Shown one piece after another: positions 33,312-41,562 of a stretch of DNA of 43,085 nt (its first letter is position 1; each line of letters begins with the position of its first letter). Source of the DNA: Enterosoma sp964427595 (lineage in GTDB: Bacteria; Bacillota_I; Bacilli_A; RFN20; CAG-288); the NCBI GenBank assembly GCA_964427595.1, contig CAYRUQ010000011.1, forward strand, positions 1-43,085, read 5' to 3'. The position numbers were made by a program, and so were the translations under genes. The notes beneath the pieces were generated by a model. That model searched no databases, was not told the DNA's origin, and saw nothing but the letters and a program-made list of their open reading frames with translations.

Positions 33312-33327
33312 AGAAAAAAATAAAGAT

Positions 33328-33362
33328 TTAAAAAAGAAGGCCAAAGCAGAGCGGCCTTCTTT
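33328..33362 (-). terminator. Terminator of hpf
   Basis: On the minus strand AAAGAAGGCC pairs with GGCCTTCTTT (33362-33353 with 33342-33333), with a 10-nt loop, and runs into a T tract at 33335-33330. Confidence 0.9.
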
Positions 33363-33387
33363 GTCAATAAGGAGAAAAATCCAATAA

Positions 33388-33939
33388 TTATTTCTCAATT
33401 TCGATCACGCCATAACCATGATCTGCTCTCTCATAGAGAACATTGACTAAACCAGTGGTGGAATCGAGATAGATAAAGAAGGAGTGACCAAGCGCATCCA
33501 TTCTAGTCAAGGCTTCTTGAGCATCCATAGGTGCGAGACTGAGTTTTTTCTTCCTGACAATCTCAATTTCAGTTTCTTCAACCTCTTTAACTTGATCGAG
33601 ATTAACCGCTTCTAAGAAACCTTTATTCTTTCTAGGATCTTGAGCTCTCTTGAGTTGAGTCTTTACTTTACGCATCTGTCCTTCAAGCTTATCGATGACT
33701 CCATCTAAAGCGGCATAGAAATCTTCTTCAATCTGCTTGGCTCTTAGTGTGAAATCGGACAGAGAGCTGATGGCGACTTCAATCGCCTGTCTGTTTTGAT
33801 GATAGATGGAGATGTTGACGACGCATTTGACTTCATCTGAGGAACGGAAATAGCGGTCGAACCTTTTAAGCTTGGATTCACAAGCTTCCTGCATGGCGGG
33901 AGTGAGCGGCACATCTTTGCATACATACTGGAAAATCAT
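33388..33939 (-). CDS. hpf: Ribosome hibernation promoting factor, long form
   Basis: A 183-residue protein that pairs idle 70S ribosomes into 100S dimers in stationary phase. The N-terminal S30AE domain (about 1-100) contains LTPAMQEACESKLKRFDRYF and the basic helix DKLEGQMRKVKTQLKRA. A linker follows, then the C-terminal dimerisation domain with LAPMDAQEALTRMDALGHSFFIYLD and VNVLYERADHGYGVIE. Both domains are present, so it is the long type typical of Bacillota. AGGAG precedes the ATG, and a good promoter is at 33969-33997. Confidence 0.96.
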   Translation of the reverse strand: MIFQYVCKDVPLTPAMQEACESKLKRFDRYFRSSDEVKCVVNISIYHQNRQAIEVAISSLSDFTLRAKQIEEDFYAALDGVIDKLEGQMRKVKTQLKRAQDPRKNKGFLEAVNLDQVKEVEETEIEIVRKKKLSLAPMDAQEALTRMDALGHSFFIYLDSTTGLVNVLYERADHGYGVIEIEK

Positions 33940-33968
33940 ATTTGTATCTCCTTTCTTTCCTCACCAAT

Positions 33969-33997
33969 ATTATAGTTTAAAAGCCCCTTCTTTCAAA
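33969..33997 (-). promoter_or_regulatory. Promoter of hpf
   Basis: Minus-strand TTTGAA (33997-33992), a 17-nt spacer and TATAAT (33974-33969), about 30 nt before the hpf ATG. Confidence 0.7.
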
Positions 33998-34122
33998 GAA
34001 GAACACAGCTCAAATATAAGGATTTTTGTTAGCGCTCACATCTTGATAAATATCGGCATTTTCGCTTTTTTTCTAAACGCCTTAGAAGCAACTAAAAAGA
34101 CCCATTAAAATAAGCCTTGTAT

Positions 34123-34151
34123 TTGCACACTTTAATTAAAATAATTAAGAT
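34123..34151 (+). promoter_or_regulatory. Possible promoter of the LytTR regulator operon
   Basis: TTGCAC (34123-34128), a 17-nt spacer and TAAGAT (34146-34151). The message would start near 34158, giving a leader of about 14 nt without a ribosome binding site. Confidence 0.4.
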
Positions 34152-34171
34152 AATTCTAAAAACCTGTAAAT

Positions 34172-34879
34172 ATGATTAATATAGCGATAGTAGATGACTT
34201 TAAAGAAGATTCTCAAAAACTAGGAGACGCTTTAAAAGGAAACGAGAAATCGTTCTCCCTATCTTTTAACTTCTTTTATTTTTCATCAGGGTCAAGTTTT
34301 ATCTCCAGTTATGAAGCTAAATACGACATCATCTTTTTAGATATTGAGTTAGGTGATGAAAATGGAATTGAAATCGCAAGAAAACTGCGTCAAATAGATA
34401 AGACAGTCATTCTTGTCTTTGTCACTAATGTCGCTAAATACGCATCTGAAGGCTATGAAGTCGATGCCTTAGATTTCATCGTCAAACCAGTAACACCAGA
34501 AATCATACGTCTCAAAATGTCACGAATCATCTCAAGATTGCATAAGAGTCAAGCAGGCTCTGTCTTGATTAAAACCCTCGATGATGAGCTGATTAAACTC
34601 TCGATTGATAGAATCAAGTATTTAGAAGTTGATGATCACTATATCATTTACCATACTACTGATGGCGATTACAAAGAATATCAGACACTTAAGCAAGCTG
34701 AGCTTAATATTTCAAAGAAGCATTTTGTCCGTTGTAATAGAAGTTATTTAATTAATCTCAGCTATATTGACTCAATCAAGAAAGATTATTGTGTTATAGG
34801 AGATGATAAACTTCCTATCTCAAGGCCCCAGAAAAATTCCTTCATCAAAGCTTATGCTGATTTCTTAGAAGGATTTTGA
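34172..34879 (+). CDS. LytTR-family response regulator
   Basis: A 235-residue regulator. The receiver domain (1 to about 118) has the acidic pair in IVDDFKED, phospho-acceptor Asp57 in FLDIELGDENG, and Lys105 in FIVKPV. The C-terminal LytTR DNA-binding domain (about 135-235) has IKYLEVDDHYIIYHT and HFVRCNRSYLINL. It is cotranscribed with the GHKL kinase 1 nt downstream, an AgrA/AgrC-type pairing usually concerned with peptide signals or cell-surface functions. No signal-peptide gene is visible. No Shine-Dalgarno sequence precedes the ATG, which is unusual for this window. Confidence 0.93.
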   Translation: MINIAIVDDFKEDSQKLGDALKGNEKSFSLSFNFFYFSSGSSFISSYEAKYDIIFLDIELGDENGIEIARKLRQIDKTVILVFVTNVAKYASEGYEVDALDFIVKPVTPEIIRLKMSRIISRLHKSQAGSVLIKTLDDELIKLSIDRIKYLEVDDHYIIYHTTDGDYKEYQTLKQAELNISKKHFVRCNRSYLINLSYIDSIKKDYCVIGDDKLPISRPQKNSFIKAYADFLEGF

Positions 34880-34880
34880 T

Positions 34881-36128
34881 ATGGGAAATCTAATTTTCAG
34901 CATTGAACTGATATTAGCCCAACTTCTACTCATATCTAATTATCCAAAAAGGAAGCATTTCTTCATCAGACTTCCTATCTTTATTGGTCTGACTGTTTTG
35001 ATTTGTTATTTTCTTCCTCAACCCGAATCTGTTCTAGCTGATCCAGTATTAGGTTTCTTACGTTTCATGACGATGCTTTCTATCGCCACTTTGGCGATGC
35101 TACTTTGTTTTGGTGGTAAACCGACCGCCATCATCTCTGGATGTATAGCCGGTTATGCAGTTCAACATATCGCCTATCAAATAACAACTCTCTTACTTTT
35201 AATTGAAGCGTTCGAAGGCTATTCGATGTTAGTTGAATCTATGACCTGCTTAATTGTTTATATCATCTTGTTTTTCACGCTCGGACACTTCATACGCCGA
35301 CATAATTACTTTGAAAATTACGATGATAGATTCATCATCATCTCAGCTTGTATCATCTTCATCTGTATCTTCATCTATCGTTTTGCAAGATTAAGTGCTA
35401 ACGATAATATCACCACTATCTGCATCGCTATGTATGCGATGACTTGTTGTATTCTCGCTTTGACTATTCAGTATGGGGCTTATGAGTTCATTAATTTAAT
35501 CACTTCCAACAGAACATTAGCTACTTTAATTTCTCAAAGAAAAAAACAATACGAGATCAGCAAACAGAACATGGAGCTTTTAAACATCAAATGCCATGAT
35601 CTTAAACATCAATTAGGAATGATATCTGGTGAAGAAAAAGAAGAGATAAAAAGAATCATCGATATTTATGACAATCCTGTTCAAACTGGGTTTGATGTTC
35701 TTGATATCGCACTGAATGAGAATCTTAAAACGTTGCATGACAAAGGTATCAAAATCAATTTCACTGGTGATGGTAAACTCCTCTCTTTCATGAGAGGAAG
35801 TGATATCTACTCTCTTTTTGGAAACTCGATTGATAACTCTATCGAAGCTCTCGATAAAGTTGATGATGAAAACAAGAAGATGATCAACATCACACTAGAA
35901 GAGAAAGGCGATCTTTTAGTCGTCGGTGTCAGCAACTATTTCTCTGGTGAGCTAGTAAAAGAACACGATAAGATAGTCACAAGTAAGAAAACAGAGCAAG
36001 GTTATCACGGCTTTGGACTGAAAAGCATGGAGTATATCTGTAAGAAATATCAAGGATTTTTGAGAGTCAAATCTGATGGAGAGATCTTCAAAGTCTCTTT
36101 CTCATTCCTTAGAAAATCAGAAGATTAA
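34881..36128 (+). CDS. GHKL sensor histidine kinase (AgrC-like)
   Basis: A 415-residue membrane kinase. The first 210 residues hold about six hydrophobic helices and no large outside domain, as in AgrC-type peptide sensors. A coiled-coil linker follows. The dimerisation/phospho-acceptor segment is NIKCHDLKHQLG with His239 (His243 also nearby). The GHKL ATPase carries the N box NSIDNSIEAL and the G box YHGFGLKSMEYI. GAAGGA in the end of the regulator gene is its ribosome binding site. The signal is unknown. The GH3 glycosidase downstream is a possible target by position only. Confidence 0.92.
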   Translation: MGNLIFSIELILAQLLLISNYPKRKHFFIRLPIFIGLTVLICYFLPQPESVLADPVLGFLRFMTMLSIATLAMLLCFGGKPTAIISGCIAGYAVQHIAYQITTLLLLIEAFEGYSMLVESMTCLIVYIILFFTLGHFIRRHNYFENYDDRFIIISACIIFICIFIYRFARLSANDNITTICIAMYAMTCCILALTIQYGAYEFINLITSNRTLATLISQRKKQYEISKQNMELLNIKCHDLKHQLGMISGEEKEEIKRIIDIYDNPVQTGFDVLDIALNENLKTLHDKGIKINFTGDGKLLSFMRGSDIYSLFGNSIDNSIEALDKVDDENKKMINITLEEKGDLLVVGVSNYFSGELVKEHDKIVTSKKTEQGYHGFGLKSMEYICKKYQGFLRVKSDGEIFKVSFSFLRKSED

Positions 36129-36252
36129 GCAGTTTAGCCCAAAATATGACAATTCGCCCCGAGAAATAAAAAAGGGCTTTCATGTGGTCTTAAACTCTAC
36201 TTGTCAATAATTAAGCTTAATCCGGTTGACATGAATTTTAAGGAAGAAGGTT

Positions 36253-36702
36253 ATGGAAACTATCAAAAGTTATTTTAAAGAGAAAAATTATGGCTTTTAT
36301 GTGACTTTAGTGACTCTTCTTTTCACTATCATCACCCTCTCTATCTACGCTTCTAGATATGGGAATTACGAGAGTTACATGTCTTGGCCGGGATTTTATT
36401 TAATGATCATCGGAGCAGTCTTAGCCCTGATCACAATCGTTATTAAAAAATATGATTGGGCACCTATCATCCTGGCGGCTTTCAACTTCATCGCATTGAT
36501 GCTTTACATCACCAAAATCTACAACTATGTCACCGTCGTCTTAGTCGGTATCGATATTGTTTCCTTCAGCGCTAGTTTCATTCATTGCACCGCCTTATTT
36601 GCTACCACTATCGTCTTATCAACTGTCGCTGTCTTCCTCAAGCAACTGAAAGACACTAAAGAACCTGCTGAAGAGAGCATTCAAGAAGGAGAAGTCAAAT
36701 GA
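36253..36702 (+). CDS. Uncharacterised four-helix membrane protein
   Basis: Not recognised; 149 residues with four predicted membrane helices (about 15-35, 46-64, 70-87 and 91-135, the last region long enough for one helix plus a hydrophobic loop). It has a short basic N terminus and an acidic cytoplasmic tail. AGGAAGAAGG lies just before the ATG. It overlaps the GH3 gene by 4 nt (ATGA), so the two are made together. A role in anchoring or placing the glycosidase is an inference from coupling only. Confidence 0.82.
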   Translation: METIKSYFKEKNYGFYVTLVTLLFTIITLSIYASRYGNYESYMSWPGFYLMIIGAVLALITIVIKKYDWAPIILAAFNFIALMLYITKIYNYVTVVLVGIDIVSFSASFIHCTALFATTIVLSTVAVFLKQLKDTKEPAEESIQEGEVK

Positions 36703-39700
36703 ATAAAACATTGAGAACAAAGCTTCAGAAAGCTGCTTTCATCGCCACCGGTTATCTCGTGGCTTTGATGGCTACTGTCACCTCGATCACTTTCGCTAAC
36801 GCTGATACTATCTCCGCCGCTTTAAATCAACCTAACTCCGCTATCGTTGAAGACGAAACAGAAGAGCAACCGACAGCTGAAGAGCTTGAATATTACAAAA
36901 GCGATTATTCTACATTAAAGGAAGTTGTTTATAACGGTTTCCAAGTTCAAGAAGAAGAACAGAAAGAAGGAACTATCTTATTAAAAAACGATAATGATGC
37001 TCTTCCTTTAGAAAAAGGAAGCAATGTTTCCCTCTTTGGTGTCACCAGCGCTGTTCCTTTCTATGGTGCTTCTGGTTCTGGCGGTATCAACTCCACCGAA
37101 GCAGTCACATGGTATGACGCTTTCAGAGGTTATTCTCATTCTGATATCAATGATCCTACCGCTTATATCAAAGGTGAAACTATCCTCAATATCAATGAAC
37201 AGTTAGCTACTGATTACACTAATTGGTCTGCTAACTCCGAATATGCACCTTCTTCAAGTGCATCTACTGTCCATATCGGTGATGTCCCCTGGAATGTCGT
37301 TGAGACTTCTGATGGATATTCTGCTATCGATGAATATAACGAAGCCGCCATCTACATCATCAAGAGAACCGGTGGTGAGGGATATGATCTTCCGGCTACT
37401 AGCGGTGCTTCTAGCCAATATGGAAATGAGAATAATGCGGTTATCTCCACTAACGATGGTACTGATGGTGATTATCTTCAACTCAGCCCGACTGAAATCA
37501 CTGTCTTAAACGGATTAAAAGAACTCAAAGCTCAAGGAAAGATCAAAAAGATCATCTTGGTCTTAAACATGGCCAGTACGATTGAACTCGACTTCTTGCA
37601 AGATGATAGATATGACATCGATGCTTGTGTCTGGACTGGTGCTGTCGGTGAAACTGGAACCGTCGCAGTCGCTAAACTTTTAACTGGTGAGTACAACTTC
37701 TCAGCTGGTGCTTCATCAACTTTGTGGGCTGATAATCTCAAGAATCCGGTCAACAACAACTTCATGGATCAAAACTACTACTTCACCTATGAAAATTATG
37801 AAGATTACGGACTCATGAACCCGGCCTTAGATGACCAGTATCAATCAACCTTCTCCACTTACACTGTTTATCAAGAGGGTATGTATCTCGGTTATAAGTA
37901 CACAGAAACCAGATACGAAGACTATGTCACCGGAAGAGAGAATGTCGGTGACTTCGATTACTCTGAGGTCGTCTCTTATCCGTTCGGTTATGGTCTTTCT
38001 TACACTGAGTTTGAATTCAGCAACATGCAAGTCACTAAAGGAAACAAATCCTATACTGTGACTTTAGATGTTAAAAACACCGGTGATGTAACTGGTAAAA
38101 CTCCTGTTCAGATTTACATCGCCAAACCCTATGGAGAATACGCTCAAGAAAATGATATCCAAGTTCCTTCCGTTCAATTGATTGACTTTGGAAAGACTCC
38201 AGAAATTGAACCTGGCGATACTTATACCATCTCTATTGAAGTCAATGAAAAGTACTTCTCAACCTTCGATACCTTCGGAGCTGGAACTTATATCACGATG
38301 GAAGGCACTCATTATTTGATCGCCGCCTCTGATGCTCATGAAGCTGTCAACAATCTTCTAGCTGCTAAGGGTTACACTCCCTCTAACACTGATGGAAGAA
38401 TGGATGCTGAAGGTGAGGCTAGCCTGACCAAAGCTATCGAATATAGCTATGATGATGCGACTTGGTCTATCTCTACTGCTACTGGAAACCCGATCACTAG
38501 ATCCTTCGACTTTGTTGATATCAACACCTATGAGGGTAGAGGTGATAATCAAGTCGAATACTATTCTCGTGATAACTGGGATTCAATTAAGCTTCCTGAA
38601 AGAAAAGATGACGGAACTTTAGTCAAATATAACGCTGAGTTAGTCTTGACTGAGGATATGGTCACTAACATGAAGGATCAGATGGATGCTTCTAAAGTCA
38701 TCGAAGAAGGTGGCGAATATCCGACCTATGGTGCTAATAACGGAATCTCCTTATTAGATCTTAAAGATGAATCCTATGAGAGTCCTTTATGGGATGAACT
38801 TCTTGATCAGATGACTTGGGATGAGACGGTTGACCTTCTCTCTAATGGACGTCATAAGACCCAAGCTATCGAATCCATCAACAAACCTGGTACTGGTGAT
38901 GAAAACGGACCTAATGGTTTCAACGCAACTAACTATGGTTATGCAGCTGCTGGTGGTAGATATTCTGGCCCGACTAATCCCTATGCTGAAAGAGCAGGTG
39001 GCTTTGATGAAAACAGAGATTACATACCTGATCCCGATATCGAAAGTGGTTATACATTAACCGGCTTCTCTTCTAACGGCGTCTTAGCTGCTTCCTTCAA
39101 TAGAGAGTTAGCTGCTAAAGTCGGTAAACAGATTGGTAATGAAGGTATCTGGGGTGGTATGTCCGGTCTTCTTGGCGTCGGATTAAACATCCTTCGTTCA
39201 CCTTATGCTGGTAGAACCTCTGAATACTATTCTGAAGATGCTATTCTCTCTGGTTTGATTGCCGCTCCTGAGATTCAAGAGATTGAACAAAGAGGTGTCC
39301 ACTGCTTCATCAAGCACTGCGCTATGAATGAATGTGAGACAGCTAGACATGGTGTCAACACTTGGGTCAGTGAACAGGCGATGAGAGAAAATTACTTAAG
39401 AGCCTTTGAGATCGGTATCGTCGATGGTGGTGCTTATAACGTCATGACTTCCTTCTCTAGAATCGGTACTGTCGCTGTCGCTAATAGTGATGTCTTCACC
39501 AAAGTCTTCTTAAGAAATGAATGCGGACTTCCTGGCATTGTTGAAACTGACTGTGCTGGTGATATGACCGATGGTGCCCATGGTGAAGCCTATGTTTCTA
39601 GAATCTGCAATGTCTACACCGGAGCAACTGACTTAAACGAATATAACTATTCATCCGATGCTCCTGACTACACAGGAAGCTCCTACACTTATGCGAGCTT

Positions 39701-39968
39701 TGCCCCCACTAGTGAAGGTGGTCCTGGCGGTTATGGAAATCTCGCTCAAGCGATGAGAGAAGCTTGCAAACGCATCTGCTATGCGACCTTAACCACCAAT
39801 GCCTTCAATGGTATGTCAACAAATAGTCACGTCATTCGTTTCATGCCTACTTGGCAGAAATTAGTCATCACTGGTGATGTCGTCTTCGGTATCCTCTTCG
39901 CTGGTTCAGTGGCATGGGTAGTTGTGACTTATATCAATTCCCTTCGCAAGAAAAAGAAAGCTAACTAA
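36699..39968 (+). CDS. Membrane-anchored GH3 glycoside hydrolase with reversed domain order
   Basis: A 1089-residue exported enzyme, probably a beta-glucosidase or related exo-glycosidase. A hydrophobic N terminus (about 12-36) is followed by the GH3 C-terminal-type domain (EGTILLKNDNDALPL near 90). A fibronectin-III-like domain comes next (FGYGLSYTEFEF near 428, then about 440-530), then a linker and the GH3 (alpha/beta)8 domain (about 700-1000). That domain has FSSNGVLAASFN, GVGLNILRSPYAGRTSEYYSED, IKHCAMNE (Lys872, His873) and the nucleophile candidate Asp951 in GIVETDCAGDM. A C-terminal membrane helix (about 1055-1080) ends in RKKKK. Normal GH3 order is barrel first. The four-helix protein is translationally coupled. 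Confidence 0.9.
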   Translation: MNKTLRTKLQKAAFIATGYLVALMATVTSITFANADTISAALNQPNSAIVEDETEEQPTAEELEYYKSDYSTLKEVVYNGFQVQEEEQKEGTILLKNDNDALPLEKGSNVSLFGVTSAVPFYGASGSGGINSTEAVTWYDAFRGYSHSDINDPTAYIKGETILNINEQLATDYTNWSANSEYAPSSSASTVHIGDVPWNVVETSDGYSAIDEYNEAAIYIIKRTGGEGYDLPATSGASSQYGNENNAVISTNDGTDGDYLQLSPTEITVLNGLKELKAQGKIKKIILVLNMASTIELDFLQDDRYDIDACVWTGAVGETGTVAVAKLLTGEYNFSAGASSTLWADNLKNPVNNNFMDQNYYFTYENYEDYGLMNPALDDQYQSTFSTYTVYQEGMYLGYKYTETRYEDYVTGRENVGDFDYSEVVSYPFGYGLSYTEFEFSNMQVTKGNKSYTVTLDVKNTGDVTGKTPVQIYIAKPYGEYAQENDIQVPSVQLIDFGKTPEIEPGDTYTISIEVNEKYFSTFDTFGAGTYITMEGTHYLIAASDAHEAVNNLLAAKGYTPSNTDGRMDAEGEASLTKAIEYSYDDATWSISTATGNPITRSFDFVDINTYEGRGDNQVEYYSRDNWDSIKLPERKDDGTLVKYNAELVLTEDMVTNMKDQMDASKVIEEGGEYPTYGANNGISLLDLKDESYESPLWDELLDQMTWDETVDLLSNGRHKTQAIESINKPGTGDENGPNGFNATNYGYAAAGGRYSGPTNPYAERAGGFDENRDYIPDPDIESGYTLTGFSSNGVLAASFNRELAAKVGKQIGNEGIWGGMSGLLGVGLNILRSPYAGRTSEYYSEDAILSGLIAAPEIQEIEQRGVHCFIKHCAMNECETARHGVNTWVSEQAMRENYLRAFEIGIVDGGAYNVMTSFSRIGTVAVANSDVFTKVFLRNECGLPGIVETDCAGDMTDGAHGEAYVSRICNVYTGATDLNEYNYSSDAPDYTGSSYTYASFAPTSEGGPGGYGNLAQAMREACKRICYATLTTNAFNGMSTNSHVIRFMPTWQKLVITGDVVFGILFAGSVAWVVVTYINSLRKKKKAN

Positions 39969-39992
39969 CGATTCTATTCCTTCCTTTGAATA

Positions 39993-40030
39993 GAAAAAAC
40001 AGGCGCCGAGTGCTCTGGCGCCTGTTTTAT
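39993..40030. terminator. Bidirectional terminator between GH3 and decarboxylase genes
   Basis: AAAACAGGCGCC (39996-40007) pairs with GGCGCCTGTTTT (40017-40028), a perfect 12-bp stem with a 9-nt loop and T runs on both strands. The two genes converge here. Confidence 0.94.
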
Positions 40031-40053
40031 TTGTGTTTATTATTTCAACTTGA

Positions 40054-41562
40054 TCAATCGTTTATCTTCTCTATCTCTTGAGAGAGATACCATTTCTCTC
40101 TGTTGATGACTTTGATTTTTGTCTTTTGAGAATCTTTTAAAACCTGTCCTCCTTCTCGATAGTAGAAATCGATGATATGAAGAAGATCAGAAGTGATCTG
40201 TTCACCTGGTATGACAAGAGGAATGCCAGGTGGATAAGCCATGACTGTCTCAGCAGATATCTCTCCGATCGAACTTTTTAGATCAACCAACTTCATCGGC
40301 GCATCATAAGCTTCTCTAGGTGGGACGAGTAGTGATGGATAAGAATATCGATAACGGATGGCTTTCTTCATTCTCTTAACGCCGAAATACTTATCAGAGA
40401 GATGCTTGAGCCCTAAGTAGAGTTTATCGATATGATCTTTAGTCGTCCCTGGCCCTATCAAAGCTAGAACGACATAGACTTCACCGAGCTCTAACTGAAT
40501 ATTGCTTTCAGCTCTGATCAGCTTATAAACCTCGTATCCGTAAAGGCCCAGTCTTCTGACATTGATGACGAGCTTCGTCAAATCAAGATCAAAAACATCA
40601 TCAGGATGTTCGCTCTTGTATTCTTTTCCAAAGACTTCAATACCAGGAATCGTGTTTAAGATCTTTCTTGCATAATCAGCAAGAGCGAGGTTTTCATCGA
40701 TTACCTCTTTTCCTCTAATTGCCATCTCTTTTCTAGCTGCATCTAAAGAGGCCATCAATAACGGATTAGGAGAAGTTGAAGATATCATCGCATAAGCTTT
40801 TTTAACATCGTACATCGAGATACGACTGCCCTGAGTCAAAATCAAAGAAGCTTGCGTCAAAGCTCCGGATCCTTTATGAAAACTTAAAGCGCTGATATCA
40901 GCACCAGCTGACATGGCTGAACGAGGAAGCTTTCTAGAAAAATAGAAATTAGATCCATGAGCTTCATCAACCATGACGATCTTGTTTCTCTTATGTGCTT
41001 CCGTGACGATCGTCTTGATATCACAAGTGATTCCAAAATAAGTCGGATTGATGATGAAGATAGCTTTAGCCTCCGGATTTTCATCCATCGCTTTGACATA
41101 ATCAGCACAGGTCACAGAATTGGCGATACCAAGGTGTGCATCGATATTGGGAGTGATGAAGATAGGAACGGCACCCGAGATGATTAAAGCATTGATGACT
41201 GACTTATGAACATTTCTCGGTAAGATCACCTTGTCTTTGCTATAAAGACAAGCTAAAAACATCGTCAAGATACCGCCGGTTGTCCCGTTGACAGAGAAAA
41301 GACAGTGCTCAGCTTGACAGACTTTAGCTGTTAATCTCTCCGCTTCTTTGATGACGCTAGTAGGATGATAGAGATTATCAAGTCCGATAGGAGCATTAGC
41401 ATCAGTGCCTAAAATAGAAGGCGAGATTTTGCGAGAAAGATCCGTCTCAAAAGAACCCAGTTTATGACCAGGCACATCAAAAGGCACGGGGTCAGATTTG
41501 ATATATTCGACTAAAGCGTCGAGAAAAGGGGTTCTCTGTTGCTCCTCGTCGTTTTTTTTCAT
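40054..41562 (-). CDS. PLP-dependent Orn/Lys/Arg decarboxylase (SpeA/YaaO-like)
   Basis: A 502-residue fold-type-I decarboxylase of the short Bacillus SpeA/YaaO class. Motifs: FDVPGHKLG at the N terminus, TDANAPIGLDNLYHP, CLFSVNGTTGGI, MVDEAHGSNFYF and the PLP lysine in SFHKGSGALTQAS (Lys230). The usual wording at the last site is HKTL..LTQS, so the Thr after Lys is Gly here. It ends with the family C-terminal domain (YPPGIPLVIPGEQIT). It would convert arginine, lysine or ornithine to agmatine, cadaverine or putrescine; the substrate cannot be fixed by eye. It overlaps metK by 4 nt. Confidence 0.9.
   Translation of the reverse strand: MKKNDEEQQRTPFLDALVEYIKSDPVPFDVPGHKLGSFETDLSRKISPSILGTDANAPIGLDNLYHPTSVIKEAERLTAKVCQAEHCLFSVNGTTGGILTMFLACLYSKDKVILPRNVHKSVINALIISGAVPIFITPNIDAHLGIANSVTCADYVKAMDENPEAKAIFIINPTYFGITCDIKTIVTEAHKRNKIVMVDEAHGSNFYFSRKLPRSAMSAGADISALSFHKGSGALTQASLILTQGSRISMYDVKKAYAMISSTSPNPLLMASLDAARKEMAIRGKEVIDENLALADYARKILNTIPGIEVFGKEYKSEHPDDVFDLDLTKLVINVRRLGLYGYEVYKLIRAESNIQLELGEVYVVLALIGPGTTKDHIDKLYLGLKHLSDKYFGVKRMKKAIRYRYSYPSLLVPPREAYDAPMKLVDLKSSIGEISAETVMAYPPGIPLVIPGEQITSDLLHIIDFYYREGGQVLKDSQKTKIKVINREKWYLSQEIEKIND

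Noticed and set aside
36226..36231. A perfect TTGACA before the four-helix membrane protein gene
   Set aside because: The -10 position would fall on the start codon (TTATGG) and does not match TATAAT. The real promoter of this operon is not visible.
36129..36252. Possible LytTR binding repeats (GCAGTTTAG and CCGGTTGAC) upstream of the GH3 operon
   Set aside because: They are not a direct repeat with the usual spacing of about 12 nt and do not match each other well, so control of the GH3 operon by the nearby regulator is unsupported.
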